This document shows positions 7,601 through 15,048 of a DNA stretch of 19,476 nucleotides, one piece after another (the first letter of the stretch is position 1; each line of letters begins with the position of its first letter). Position numbers and translations under genes: made by a program. Source of the DNA: an uncultured Flavobacteriales bacterium (lineage in GTDB: Bacteria; Bacteroidota; Bacteroidia; Flavobacteriales_D; SKUL01); contig CALDPJ010000170.1 in assembly GCA_937911795.1 (NCBI GenBank), forward strand, positions 1-19,476, given 5' to 3'. A model generated the notes under the pieces. That model ran no database searches. It was not told the origin of the DNA and saw only the letters and a program-made list of their open reading frames with translations.

Positions 7601-8383
7601 ATGAAAACCGAAGAAGGAAAAAAAATAAAACTGGGAGTTTTCGTCACGCTGGCGATCGTCTTATTTGTGGTTGCCATATATTTCATCGGAAGCCGGCAAT
7701 ATCTGTTTTCGCGCACTTTTGAACTGAGTGCCGTATTTAAAGACGTGGCGGGGCTGCAGGCAGGAAATAATGTCCGTATTTCCGGTATTAATATCGGGAG
7801 CATAGAGTATCTGGAAATAACTTCGGATAGTACCGTGCGGGTAGATATGGTCATTCGCAAAAATGCACAGCAGTTCATTAAAGCCGATGCACTGGCTACT
7901 ATAGGAAGTGAAGGGCTGATGGGGAATAAAGTGATCAATATTGTTGCCGGGTCACCGGAAAAAAGTACGGTAGAAAACGGAGCTGTGCTGGCCACCATTA
8001 CACCGGTTAGTGTGGATGAAATTATGAACAATCTCAGTGAAACGATCGATTATGCGACCATCATCGCCTACGACATTTCTGAACTTACCACGGGAATCAG
8101 GGCGGGCAGAGGCGCTATCGGTAAATTGCTGGTCGATTCTACTTTTGCACAGACGCTGGACCAGACGATGGTGAATGCCCAACAAGCCACCGATGGACTG
8201 AACGAAAATATGGAAGCGGCCAAAGAGAATTTTTTATTGAGGGGCTATTTCAATAAGAAGGAGAAAGAGGAAGAAAAGGAACGCGAGGAGGCCCGAAAAG
8301 CCGCCGAGGAGGAACAGAAGAAAAGAGACAAGGAGAAGGGAAAAGGTGAGGAAAAAGAGAGTAAAGGCTTTCTCTGGTGGTGA
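7601..8383 (+). CDS. mlaD: MlaD/MCE-family lipid-binding protein
   Basis: A 260-residue protein with an N-terminal membrane anchor (about 10-28, LGVFVTLAIVLFVVAIYFI) and a single MCE domain (about 36-115; FKDVAGLQAGNNVRISGINIG, IKADALATIGSEGLMGNKVINI, NGAVLATITP). The domain is periplasmic and should assemble as a hexameric ring with MlaE/MlaF to carry phospholipid or another hydrophobic substrate between membranes. A helical region follows (about 120-205). The last ~45 residues are extremely Lys/Glu-rich (KKEKEEEKEREEARKAAEEE) and end in GFLWW. This charged tail is not part of the MCE fold. The antisense frames across this gene are shadows created by its codon bias. Confidence 0.93.
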   Translation: MKTEEGKKIKLGVFVTLAIVLFVVAIYFIGSRQYLFSRTFELSAVFKDVAGLQAGNNVRISGINIGSIEYLEITSDSTVRVDMVIRKNAQQFIKADALATIGSEGLMGNKVINIVAGSPEKSTVENGAVLATITPVSVDEIMNNLSETIDYATIIAYDISELTTGIRAGRGAIGKLLVDSTFAQTLDQTMVNAQQATDGLNENMEAAKENFLLRGYFNKKEKEEEKEREEARKAAEEEQKKRDKEKGKGEEKESKGFLWW

Positions 8384-8406
8384 TCTTTCTGTAATTTTAA
8401 TAATCA

Positions 8407-8739
8407 ATGCAGGCCGATATGTACTACATTCTTTTCTATAAAACCGTTGAGGATTATCTCGAAAAAAGGGAAGCCTTTCGCGATGAGCATCTGGCCATGG
8501 CAGAGCAGGCGCGCAACAGCGGTTCATTGATTATGGCCGGAGCCCTGGCCGATCCTGCCGACGGTGCGGTTCTGATTTTTAAAGGAGCATCCGCAGAAGT
8601 CGCTGAAAATTTTGCTGCCAATGATCCTTATGTCAAAAACGGATTGATCGTCGACTGGAATGTCAGACCCTGGTCGGTAGTGATTGGCGGAACACCCGGC
8701 GCAATGGATGAAACTATAAAGCCTCCGAATCTGCTTTGA
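8407..8739 (+). CDS. YciI-like (YCII family) protein
   Basis: A small 110-residue ferredoxin-like alpha/beta protein of the YciI family. It shows the usual YYILFYKTVEDYLEKREAFRDEHL opening with conserved His28, GSLIMAGALADPADGAVLIF in the middle, and NDPYVKNGLIVDWNVRPW towards the end, where the Asp-Pro-Tyr is the second conserved feature of the family. These proteins are proposed enzymes with a His-Asp pair; the substrate is unknown. The true start may be the internal ATG at 8419 (MYYILFY), which fits other members better. It begins 23 nt after mlaD and may be read from the same transcript, but no link to lipid transport is known. Its TGA stop abuts that of the convergent czcB gene with no bases between. 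Confidence 0.88.
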   Translation: MQADMYYILFYKTVEDYLEKREAFRDEHLAMAEQARNSGSLIMAGALADPADGAVLIFKGASAEVAENFAANDPYVKNGLIVDWNVRPWSVVIGGTPGAMDETIKPPNLL

Positions 8740-9930
8740 TCAATGCCGGTGTTCGCCACCGGAATGCTTGTTCATTTCTGCATTTACATAATATGCATTG
8801 CTCCATACCACTTGTTGTCCTTGTTTTAAATCTTTCCGGAGTTCGATGGCGGTCCACCCATTGTTGGTCGTGCCGGGAGTCACCTCCACCGGTTCGAAAG
8901 CCCATTCGTTCCCCTCGCCATGCCGGTGCAAAGAAGCGGTGAAGATAATGTGACCGCTGTCAGTGCGTACCAATGCCGCTTCGGGGAGTGCGTGACGCAT
9001 CTCCTCTCCGAGAAGAATTTGTCCGCGGATGTACATTCCCGGAATCAACAAATCCTTTTTTTGCTCGATTTCTGCGTGAATATGCACCGCTTTCGGTTCG
9101 GATTCAAAAGATTTACCCACCGAAAAAACCACCGCATCCAGCTCAGTGCCGGCCATCGATTCTATCTGAAACCGCACGCGCTGGCCTTCTTTAACCAGGT
9201 GTGCGTCGCGTTCGAAAACCAGAAAGTCGGCGTGTAAGTGCGACACATTTACCACATCAAACATTTCGGTTTCGGGCTGAACAAATTGCCCGGTTTTAAT
9301 CTGCACTTTCCGCACAAACCCGTCAATCGGACTGACCACACCAACCTGCGAATAGACATCGCCGTTGCGGATTTGAACGGGTACAATTCCGAGCAACTTC
9401 AACTGCTCCTCGTATCCGTTTACCTGGGCTTTCAGTATCTGGTATTCCGCTTGAATCCGCTGAAGCTCTTTGCCGGATCCCACTTCCTCATCATACAATT
9501 TTTGCTGGCGCTGGAGTTCTTTTTCCAGAAACTGCATATTGTTCCAATGCTCCAGGTAGCTGGTCTGAATGCGGATCAGGTCGGGGTGTTGAATGGTCGC
9601 CAGTACCTGTCCTTTTTTCACCGGATCGCCTTCAATCACTTTTATTTCCTTCACGTTGGCGCCGATCATGGCCGTGACACTGGCTTCGTGCTGCGGCGGT
9701 ACCTGAAGCTGGCCGTTCACCGATATGAATTCAGAAAAATTGCGCAGCGGTAAGCTGTCAATCTTAATGTCTCGTGCTGCCACTTGTTGTTCGGTTAAAT
9801 GAATTTCCCGGGGAATTGCCTCGTGCGCATGCGCTTCTTCTTCGGACGGTTCCGACGGTTTTTCAGAATTGCAGGACATCAAAAGAAGTATGGCCAGGGT
9901 TGAGCTGAGAAAATATTTCAGGGTTGTCAT
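8740..9930 (-). CDS. czcB: RND efflux periplasmic adaptor lipoprotein (CzcB/CusB-like)
   Basis: A 396-residue membrane-fusion protein linking an RND pump to its outer-membrane channel. It begins with a lipoprotein signal peptide whose lipobox is LMSC (Cys20 lipidated), followed by a linker rich in Glu and His (EEAHAHEA). Then come a first barrel/lipoyl half (ASVTAMIGANVKEIKVIEGDPVKKGQVLATIQHPDL), a helical hairpin coiled coil (about 105-165, YLEHWNNMQFLEKELQRQQKLYDEE), the second lipoyl half (VVSPIDGFVRKVQIKTGQFVQPE) and beta-barrel/membrane-proximal domains. The C-terminus is a short His-rich tail (KHSGGEHRH). The His clusters at both ends suggest metal capture in the periplasm. It starts 6 nt after the czcA fusion stop, so it is the last gene of the minus-strand efflux operon. 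Confidence 0.93.
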   Translation of the reverse strand: MTTLKYFLSSTLAILLLMSCNSEKPSEPSEEEAHAHEAIPREIHLTEQQVAARDIKIDSLPLRNFSEFISVNGQLQVPPQHEASVTAMIGANVKEIKVIEGDPVKKGQVLATIQHPDLIRIQTSYLEHWNNMQFLEKELQRQQKLYDEEVGSGKELQRIQAEYQILKAQVNGYEEQLKLLGIVPVQIRNGDVYSQVGVVSPIDGFVRKVQIKTGQFVQPETEMFDVVNVSHLHADFLVFERDAHLVKEGQRVRFQIESMAGTELDAVVFSVGKSFESEPKAVHIHAEIEQKKDLLIPGMYIRGQILLGEEMRHALPEAALVRTDSGHIIFTASLHRHGEGNEWAFEPVEVTPGTTNNGWTAIELRKDLKQGQQVVWSNAYYVNAEMNKHSGGEHRH

Positions 9931-9936
9931 GTTTCT

Positions 9937-12900
9937 TTATTTTCCGGTGAGGTATTCGATTTGAAATTTGGAGCTGAGATAATTTTCATAAGTCTCCCAG
10001 GCACGGAGTTCGAGCTCCATGGCGTCGGTCATGAGTTGTAAAAATCCAATGTAGTTGAGTGCTCCTTCGCGATAGGCGAGCCAGGCTCCCTGGCGTTGTT
10101 TTTCGGCGAGTTCCAGTGCTTCATTCTGGTAAAACTCCCATGCCGACAACCACTTCTGATATTCTTCCCATGCGGTTTGGTAGCGTGTGTTCAATTCAAT
10201 TTGTGACTGTAAAAAATGTTGTTCGGTAATTTTATGCTTCACTTTTGCCGACTGAAGAAGTCCCTGTTCGTTGTTGAACACCAATGGAATTGAAATCCCC
10301 GCCTGAAACTGATAGAATCCACTCTGACCATTGATTTCCTGCGCTCCATATTGCAGGTTGAGTTTGGGGAATAATGCCGATCGCGATGATTTGACCATCA
10401 TGCCCGCCAGTTCATTTTCCCTGCGCGCTATTTCCAGAATCGGGTGCTGGAGCGAATCGGCGAAAGAAAGCGCTTCAATGGGTTGGTTTTCCCATTCTGG
10501 AGCAACCGTAAACAAGCTGTCACTGAGCATCCACTGGTTAAACTGCTGAAGCGAAATATGGTAATCGCGCAGTGCATTTTCACGCGCCAGGCTGGTCTGG
10601 CCGGCACGATTCGAAGCCGCCAGGAACTCCAGCCCCGAAGTCTCTTCGGTTTCATATCTGAGTTCAGCGGCCCGTTTGAATTTTACAAAAACCGAATCCA
10701 TCGCTTCGAATAATTCTTGACGCCGTTGCGCGGTGAGCAGCCGGATGTAACTCATTTTGACCTGATAGATAAGTTCGGCTTCCGAGAGATCCAGGGCGGC
10801 TTCAGCAAGGGCTACTTTCTGGCGGTTCATCTTACTTTTCGGACCCATTCCAAAAATATCGATGTCCTGTTGTTGAATGCCGATGACCGTATATACACCG
10901 TCACCGCCTGAAGAAAGTTCCTCTCCGCCGGTAAAAACCGTAGTGTTGCCAAAATCCCATGAAGTTTTTCTCAAAACCTGCTGGTTTTCCACCTCCAGTT
11001 GTGCTGCCTGAATGGAAGGATAGTTCTTTACTGCCCGCGAAACGGCATCGTTCAGAGCAATAGGAACCGGATCGTGGTACTGCGCTGTAGCGGTGGTCGC
11101 TGGCAGGAAGAATAAAAGGCCAATGGCAACCACGAGGGGTGCCGCAGGAGTAGATCCGTTTTTCCGCTGTTCGAGCCAGCGATATAGTACCGGCAGCACA
11201 AACAAAGTCAATAGGGTGGCGGTGATCATTCCACCGATCACCACCGTAGCGAGCGGTCGCTGGACTTCTGCGCCGGCAGATCCCGAGACTGCCATGGGCA
11301 AAAATCCGAGTATGTCGGTTAATGCGGTTAGTAAAATGGGTCGCACACGCCGCGAAGCACCAAACCGGATGCGTTCGTTGAGGTTGTTCATGCCTTCCTC
11401 TTTGAGTTCATTCCAACTGCTGATCAGCACCAGCCCGTTAAGTACCGCTACGCCAAACAACACAATGAAACCAATTCCTGCCGAAATGCTGAAGGGCATG
11501 TCGCGGAGCCACAGCGAAAAAATTCCACCAATTGCGGCGAGTGGAATGGCCATGAAAATCATGACGGTTTGTGACATGGATCGAAGCGCGAAATAGATGA
11601 GAATAAAGATAAGCGCAAGAGCAGCGGGAACCACTACGAGCAACCGTGCGTTTGCCCGCTCCAGATTTTCGAATGCTCCTCCATAGCGGATGTAATATCC
11701 CGGTGGAAGCTCTAATCGGTTTTCGAGCTCGCTTTTGATTTCCTCGGCCAGCGACTGTACATCGCGGCCGCGAACGTTGATTCCTACATATACCCGCCGA
11801 TTGGTATTGTCCCGACTGATCTGCATCGGGCCCGACTGATAATCGATATCTGCCACTTCGCGCAACGGGATCTGGTTTCCATTGGGTAAGCGAATGTACA
11901 GGTTGCGCAGATTCTCGAGGCTGTTTCTCTCTTCGCCGGCAAGTCGCACTACCAGGTCAAAGCGTCGTTCGCCTTCAAAAACCACCCCGGCACTTTTTCC
12001 GGCAAAAGCCGTTTCGACCACCGAATTCAAATGATTAACCTGCAGTCCGTATTGTGCCAGTTTTGCTCTGTTGTAGTTCACGGTCATTTGCGGCAGGCCG
12101 GTAGTGGCTTCGACATGCATGTCGCCCACGCCGGGAATTCCGGCAATAATGCGGCCTATTTCTTCGGCTTTTTCGGCCAGCAGATCAAGATCGTCGCCAA
12201 AGATTTTTATGGCGATATCTTCCCGGACACCGGTGATGAGCTCGTTGAACCGCATTTCTATGGGTTGGCTGAATTCGAAATTCAAGCCCGGAAGATGGGC
12301 CAGTTTTGCTTTGATTTTTTCAATTAGTTCAGGTTTGGTTTTGGCAGAAACCCATTCATCCTGGGGCTTAAGAATGATGAAGCAATCGCCCAGATCCATG
12401 GGCATCGGGTCGGTGGGAACGTCGGCAACGCCAAATCGCGAGAGGGCATGTTCAATTTCAGGAAATTCATCCAGCAGAATTCGCTCTATTTCGGTTGATG
12501 TGGCAATCGATTCGGCCAGCGAGCTTCCGGGGTCGAGAATAATGTGAAAAGCAATATCGCCTTCATCGAGCTGCGGAATGAATTCGCCCCCGAGGCGCGA
12601 GAATGTAAATACCGCAAGTGCCAGGCATAAAACAGAAATGCCTATGATCCATTTCCCCCTTCTCAGTAGTGGGTTGACGAGTTTGCTATAGCCATTTTCG
12701 AGTGTCTGTACAATCCGGTCTCCCCATGAATACTTCATCTTTTTATTGACGCGCAGAAACAGTGCTGACATCATCGGTACGTACGTCAGGCAGAGAATCA
12801 TTACCCCGATCATCGCGAACATAAAAGTCAGCGCCATGGGTTTAAACATTTTGCCTTCAATGCCTTCGAGGGCGAGAATTGGAATGAATACGATGAGGAT

Positions 12901-14265
12901 TATGAGCTGACCAAAGAAAGCCGCGTTCATCATTTTTTTTGAAGACATTAATGCGATCTCGTCGCGTTCTGCACCCGAAATATTCCGGCCTTTGAGCACT
13001 TTCCGGCTCATCACCAGCACGGTTCCTTCCACAATGATTACTGCTCCGTCCACAATGATCCCAAAATCTATAGCGCCCAGACTCATCAGGTTGGCCCATA
13101 CGTCGAATACGTTCATGAGAATAAAGGCGAACAACAACGAAAGTGGAATGGTAGACGCGACAATTAATCCGCCGCGCCAGTTTCCGAGCAGAAATACAAG
13201 TACAAAAATGACAATCAATGCTCCTTCAATCAGGTTTCTGCTTACGGTGCGAGTGGTGTTGCTGATCAACTGGCTCCTGTCGAGAAATGGTTCTACTGTT
13301 ACACCCTCCGGCAAGGATTCTTCAATTTCGGCCATTCGCTGCTTTACGGCCTGAATGACATTGTTGGAATTGCTGCCTTTCAGCATGAAAATAATTCCGC
13401 CGACGGCTTCACCTTGTCCGTCTTTTGTAAATGCGCCGTAGCGTACGGCTTCTCCGAAACCGACATCCGCAACATCGCTGATGGTGACCGGAATGTTGTT
13501 AACGGTCGTTACCACAATCTGCTCTATGTCTTCAATACTTCGCGCCAGACCTTCGCCCCGGATAAAGTGCGACTGGTGGTTTCTTTCGATATAAGCACCA
13601 CCGGTATTCTGGTTGTTGTTTTCGAGTGCGGTATAAATATCGGTGATGGTGATACCCATCGAATTGAGCCGATCGGGAATCACCGCCACCTCGTAAACTT
13701 TTCGGTTTCCGCCAAAGGCATTTACCTCTACCACGCCGGGCACCAGCGCCATTTGCCGACGCACAATCCAGTCCTGCATCGTTCGCAATTCCTGAATGGA
13801 ATACTGATCGCGAAAGGCAGAGTCCACCTGAAGCGTGTACTGATAAATTTCGCCCAGGCCCGTTGAGATGGGTCCCATGGCCGGATTTCCGAAACCTTCC
13901 GGAATTTCATCGCGCACTTCGGCCAGTTTTTCACTTACCAGCTGTCGCGGAAGATAAGTTTCCATATCGTCCTCAAACACAATAGTTACCACCGAGAGAC
14001 CAAATCTGGAAATAGACCGGATTTCCAGAACACCGGGCAGATTTGCCATGGCCAGCTCTACAGGAAAAGTGACGAATTGCTCTATATCTTCGGTTCCGAG
14101 ATTGGGGGCTTGGGTAATTACCTGCACCTGGTTATTGGTTATGTCGGGAACAGCATCCAGCGGAACCTTGGTCATGCTCCATATTCCACCCACTATAATG
14201 GCGAGGGTGAGCATGCTGGTAATAAGCTTATTGCGTATTGAAAATTCTATAATCGAATTGATCAT
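9937..14265 (-). CDS. czcA: CzcA-CzcC fusion: heavy-metal RND efflux pump joined to an outer-membrane efflux channel
   Basis: A 1442-residue protein, against about 1030-1050 for ordinary CzcA/CusA. Residues 1-1035 form a complete HME-type RND pump. They include N-terminal TM1 (LITSMLTLAIIVGGIW), the PDITNNQVQV motif, and TM4 with DFGIIVDGAVIIVEG, in which D400, D406 and E413 are the proton-relay acidic residues. The DFGxxxDGA form is that of divalent-cation exporters (Zn/Co/Cd/Ni) rather than the Cu/Ag type; this assignment is inferred. A second half follows, ending with TM12 (ITATLLTLFVLPVLYRWL). A signal-peptide-like segment comes next (about 1041-1061), then about 380 residues of TolC-like outer-membrane factor (LNDAVSRAVKNYPSIQAAQLEVENQQ; long coiled coils and two channel repeats). 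No stop or internal Met start separates the parts. Similar pump-channel fusions occur in other Bacteroidota. Confidence 0.95.
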   Translation of the reverse strand: MINSIIEFSIRNKLITSMLTLAIIVGGIWSMTKVPLDAVPDITNNQVQVITQAPNLGTEDIEQFVTFPVELAMANLPGVLEIRSISRFGLSVVTIVFEDDMETYLPRQLVSEKLAEVRDEIPEGFGNPAMGPISTGLGEIYQYTLQVDSAFRDQYSIQELRTMQDWIVRRQMALVPGVVEVNAFGGNRKVYEVAVIPDRLNSMGITITDIYTALENNNQNTGGAYIERNHQSHFIRGEGLARSIEDIEQIVVTTVNNIPVTISDVADVGFGEAVRYGAFTKDGQGEAVGGIIFMLKGSNSNNVIQAVKQRMAEIEESLPEGVTVEPFLDRSQLISNTTRTVSRNLIEGALIVIFVLVFLLGNWRGGLIVASTIPLSLLFAFILMNVFDVWANLMSLGAIDFGIIVDGAVIIVEGTVLVMSRKVLKGRNISGAERDEIALMSSKKMMNAAFFGQLIILIVFIPILALEGIEGKMFKPMALTFMFAMIGVMILCLTYVPMMSALFLRVNKKMKYSWGDRIVQTLENGYSKLVNPLLRRGKWIIGISVLCLALAVFTFSRLGGEFIPQLDEGDIAFHIILDPGSSLAESIATSTEIERILLDEFPEIEHALSRFGVADVPTDPMPMDLGDCFIILKPQDEWVSAKTKPELIEKIKAKLAHLPGLNFEFSQPIEMRFNELITGVREDIAIKIFGDDLDLLAEKAEEIGRIIAGIPGVGDMHVEATTGLPQMTVNYNRAKLAQYGLQVNHLNSVVETAFAGKSAGVVFEGERRFDLVVRLAGEERNSLENLRNLYIRLPNGNQIPLREVADIDYQSGPMQISRDNTNRRVYVGINVRGRDVQSLAEEIKSELENRLELPPGYYIRYGGAFENLERANARLLVVVPAALALIFILIYFALRSMSQTVMIFMAIPLAAIGGIFSLWLRDMPFSISAGIGFIVLFGVAVLNGLVLISSWNELKEEGMNNLNERIRFGASRRVRPILLTALTDILGFLPMAVSGSAGAEVQRPLATVVIGGMITATLLTLFVLPVLYRWLEQRKNGSTPAAPLVVAIGLLFFLPATTATAQYHDPVPIALNDAVSRAVKNYPSIQAAQLEVENQQVLRKTSWDFGNTTVFTGGEELSSGGDGVYTVIGIQQQDIDIFGMGPKSKMNRQKVALAEAALDLSEAELIYQVKMSYIRLLTAQRRQELFEAMDSVFVKFKRAAELRYETEETSGLEFLAASNRAGQTSLARENALRDYHISLQQFNQWMLSDSLFTVAPEWENQPIEALSFADSLQHPILEIARRENELAGMMVKSSRSALFPKLNLQYGAQEINGQSGFYQFQAGISIPLVFNNEQGLLQSAKVKHKITEQHFLQSQIELNTRYQTAWEEYQKWLSAWEFYQNEALELAEKQRQGAWLAYREGALNYIGFLQLMTDAMELELRAWETYENYLSSKFQIEYLTGK
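11083..11145 (-). other. Internal signal-peptide-like segment at the CzcA/CzcC junction
   Basis: Residues about 1041-1061 of the fusion read PLVVAIGLLFFLPATTATA, followed by QYHDP. Upstream lies a basic stretch (EQRKNGS), then a ~14-residue hydrophobic core, then an A-T-A motif before Gln1062, which fits the Ala-x-Ala rule for signal peptidase I. The preceding RND TM12 should end in the cytosol, so this 13th segment would export the channel domain with the right topology. Cleavage is an inference. Confidence 0.6.
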
Positions 14266-14353
14266 AAGTCGAATATTTCTTGTTGAACAGGAGCAGTATG
14301 AATGGGTCGTGCTGCAGTTGAGGAAATTGAGGAGACGTCCTCATAATAAATAA

Positions 14354-14806
14354 CTAAACAAGAAATTCGGGAGGCCCGCGCACAGAGGCCAGCTTCAGTA
14401 GCGGAGAGGAATATTGCAATTTTCCTTCTGGTGCGAAATTCGGTTTTGAAAGGAAAGGCGGTTCAAAAAGAGTGGTCATAACAACCACCATTGGATAATG
14501 TTGCAGGGAAGCGTCGCATTGCTTGTTTTTGCCGTGGGTGAGTGAAGGCACAAAAAGAAAACGCATGTTGCAATTGGCCGGCATACCAGATTTAGATAAG
14601 CCGTTGGTGGGAGGAATACCTGAAATTACCGGGAAATGATTGCAGGCGGTATCTGAGTGATATTCTGCGGCAATTCCTATGTGATTGAAGTTGCCCGAAA
14701 ATGGATCCGGCAGTTGGTGATGGCTATGTGGAATAATTTCATGCGCCAGCCCCGCGGAGTAGGTGATCAGCAGAAACAAGGCAATGATCGCTTTTCGCAT
14801 CCACAA
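14354..14806 (-). CDS. Small His-rich exported protein of a metal-efflux operon
   Basis: A 150-residue protein with a signal peptide or N-terminal membrane segment (about 4-20, RKAIIALFLLITYSAGLA), followed directly by a histidine cluster (HEIIPHSHH) and scattered Cys residues (C55, C79 and C96, approximate). The C-terminus ends ASVRGPPEFLV. Short His-containing proteins ending in an RGPP-type motif are common first genes of czc/cus operons in Bacteroidota. They are annotated as hypothetical and are presumed periplasmic metal-binding or sensing accessories; I cannot name the family with certainty. It is first in the minus-strand operon, 88 nt before czcA, and has a matching promoter just upstream. 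An alternative start is the second Met (14800). Confidence 0.75.
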   Translation of the reverse strand: MWMRKAIIALFLLITYSAGLAHEIIPHSHHQLPDPFSGNFNHIGIAAEYHSDTACNHFPVISGIPPTNGLSKSGMPANCNMRFLFVPSLTHGKNKQCDASLQHYPMVVVMTTLFEPPFLSKPNFAPEGKLQYSSPLLKLASVRGPPEFLV

Positions 14807-15048
14807 GAGAATTGAGACCGGACAAAGGTAGCAAATCGGGTTGAGACTTAAATTTTAAGGTCGCTTTTCTGAAGATTCAATTCATTCGGGTGATTGATTA
14901 TGGAATTCATTGTCCGTTATAGTTGAAAAAAACTTCACAGTACCGGAATTTACTTAAATTCGTCAGCATTGACTGAAGCGACTGATGATGTGTTTGCAGT
15001 TCATCCTCTTCAGAATGGAGTTGGGTCCTGAGGTAAATTGTATATCCG
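14807..15048. other. Divergent intergenic region between the czc operon and the sensor kinase
   Basis: This 242-bp AT-rich region contains the minus-strand -7 element (14823-14830). I found no clear TTG/TAnnTTTG pair for the kinase and no convincing operator dyad. No gene is visible here: a minus-strand open frame crossing part of it overlaps the kinase start and has no recognisable content. Confidence 0.5.
14823..14830 (-). promoter_or_regulatory. Bacteroidota-type -7 element for the czc operon
   Basis: Read on the minus strand this is TACCTTTG, an exact match to the Bacteroidota -7 consensus TAnnTTTG. Transcription would start near 14816, only ~10 nt before the first ATG (14806). There is no strict TTG at -33, only TTAAAATTTAAG in the right region, so the promoter may be weak or activator-dependent. 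Confidence 0.45.

Noticed and set aside
7480..8031. Minus-strand open frame of 183 codons
   Set aside because: It is antisense to mlaF/mlaD, which are strongly supported; no domain is seen.
11093..11596. Plus-strand open frame of 167 codons inside the RND gene
   Set aside because: It is Met/Ser/Pro-rich shadow sequence opposite the conserved TM segments of the pump.
14329..14342. Short dyad GAGGA/TCCTC in the czcA leader
   Set aside because: Five base pairs with a 4-nt loop is likely chance, and no start or stop depends on it.
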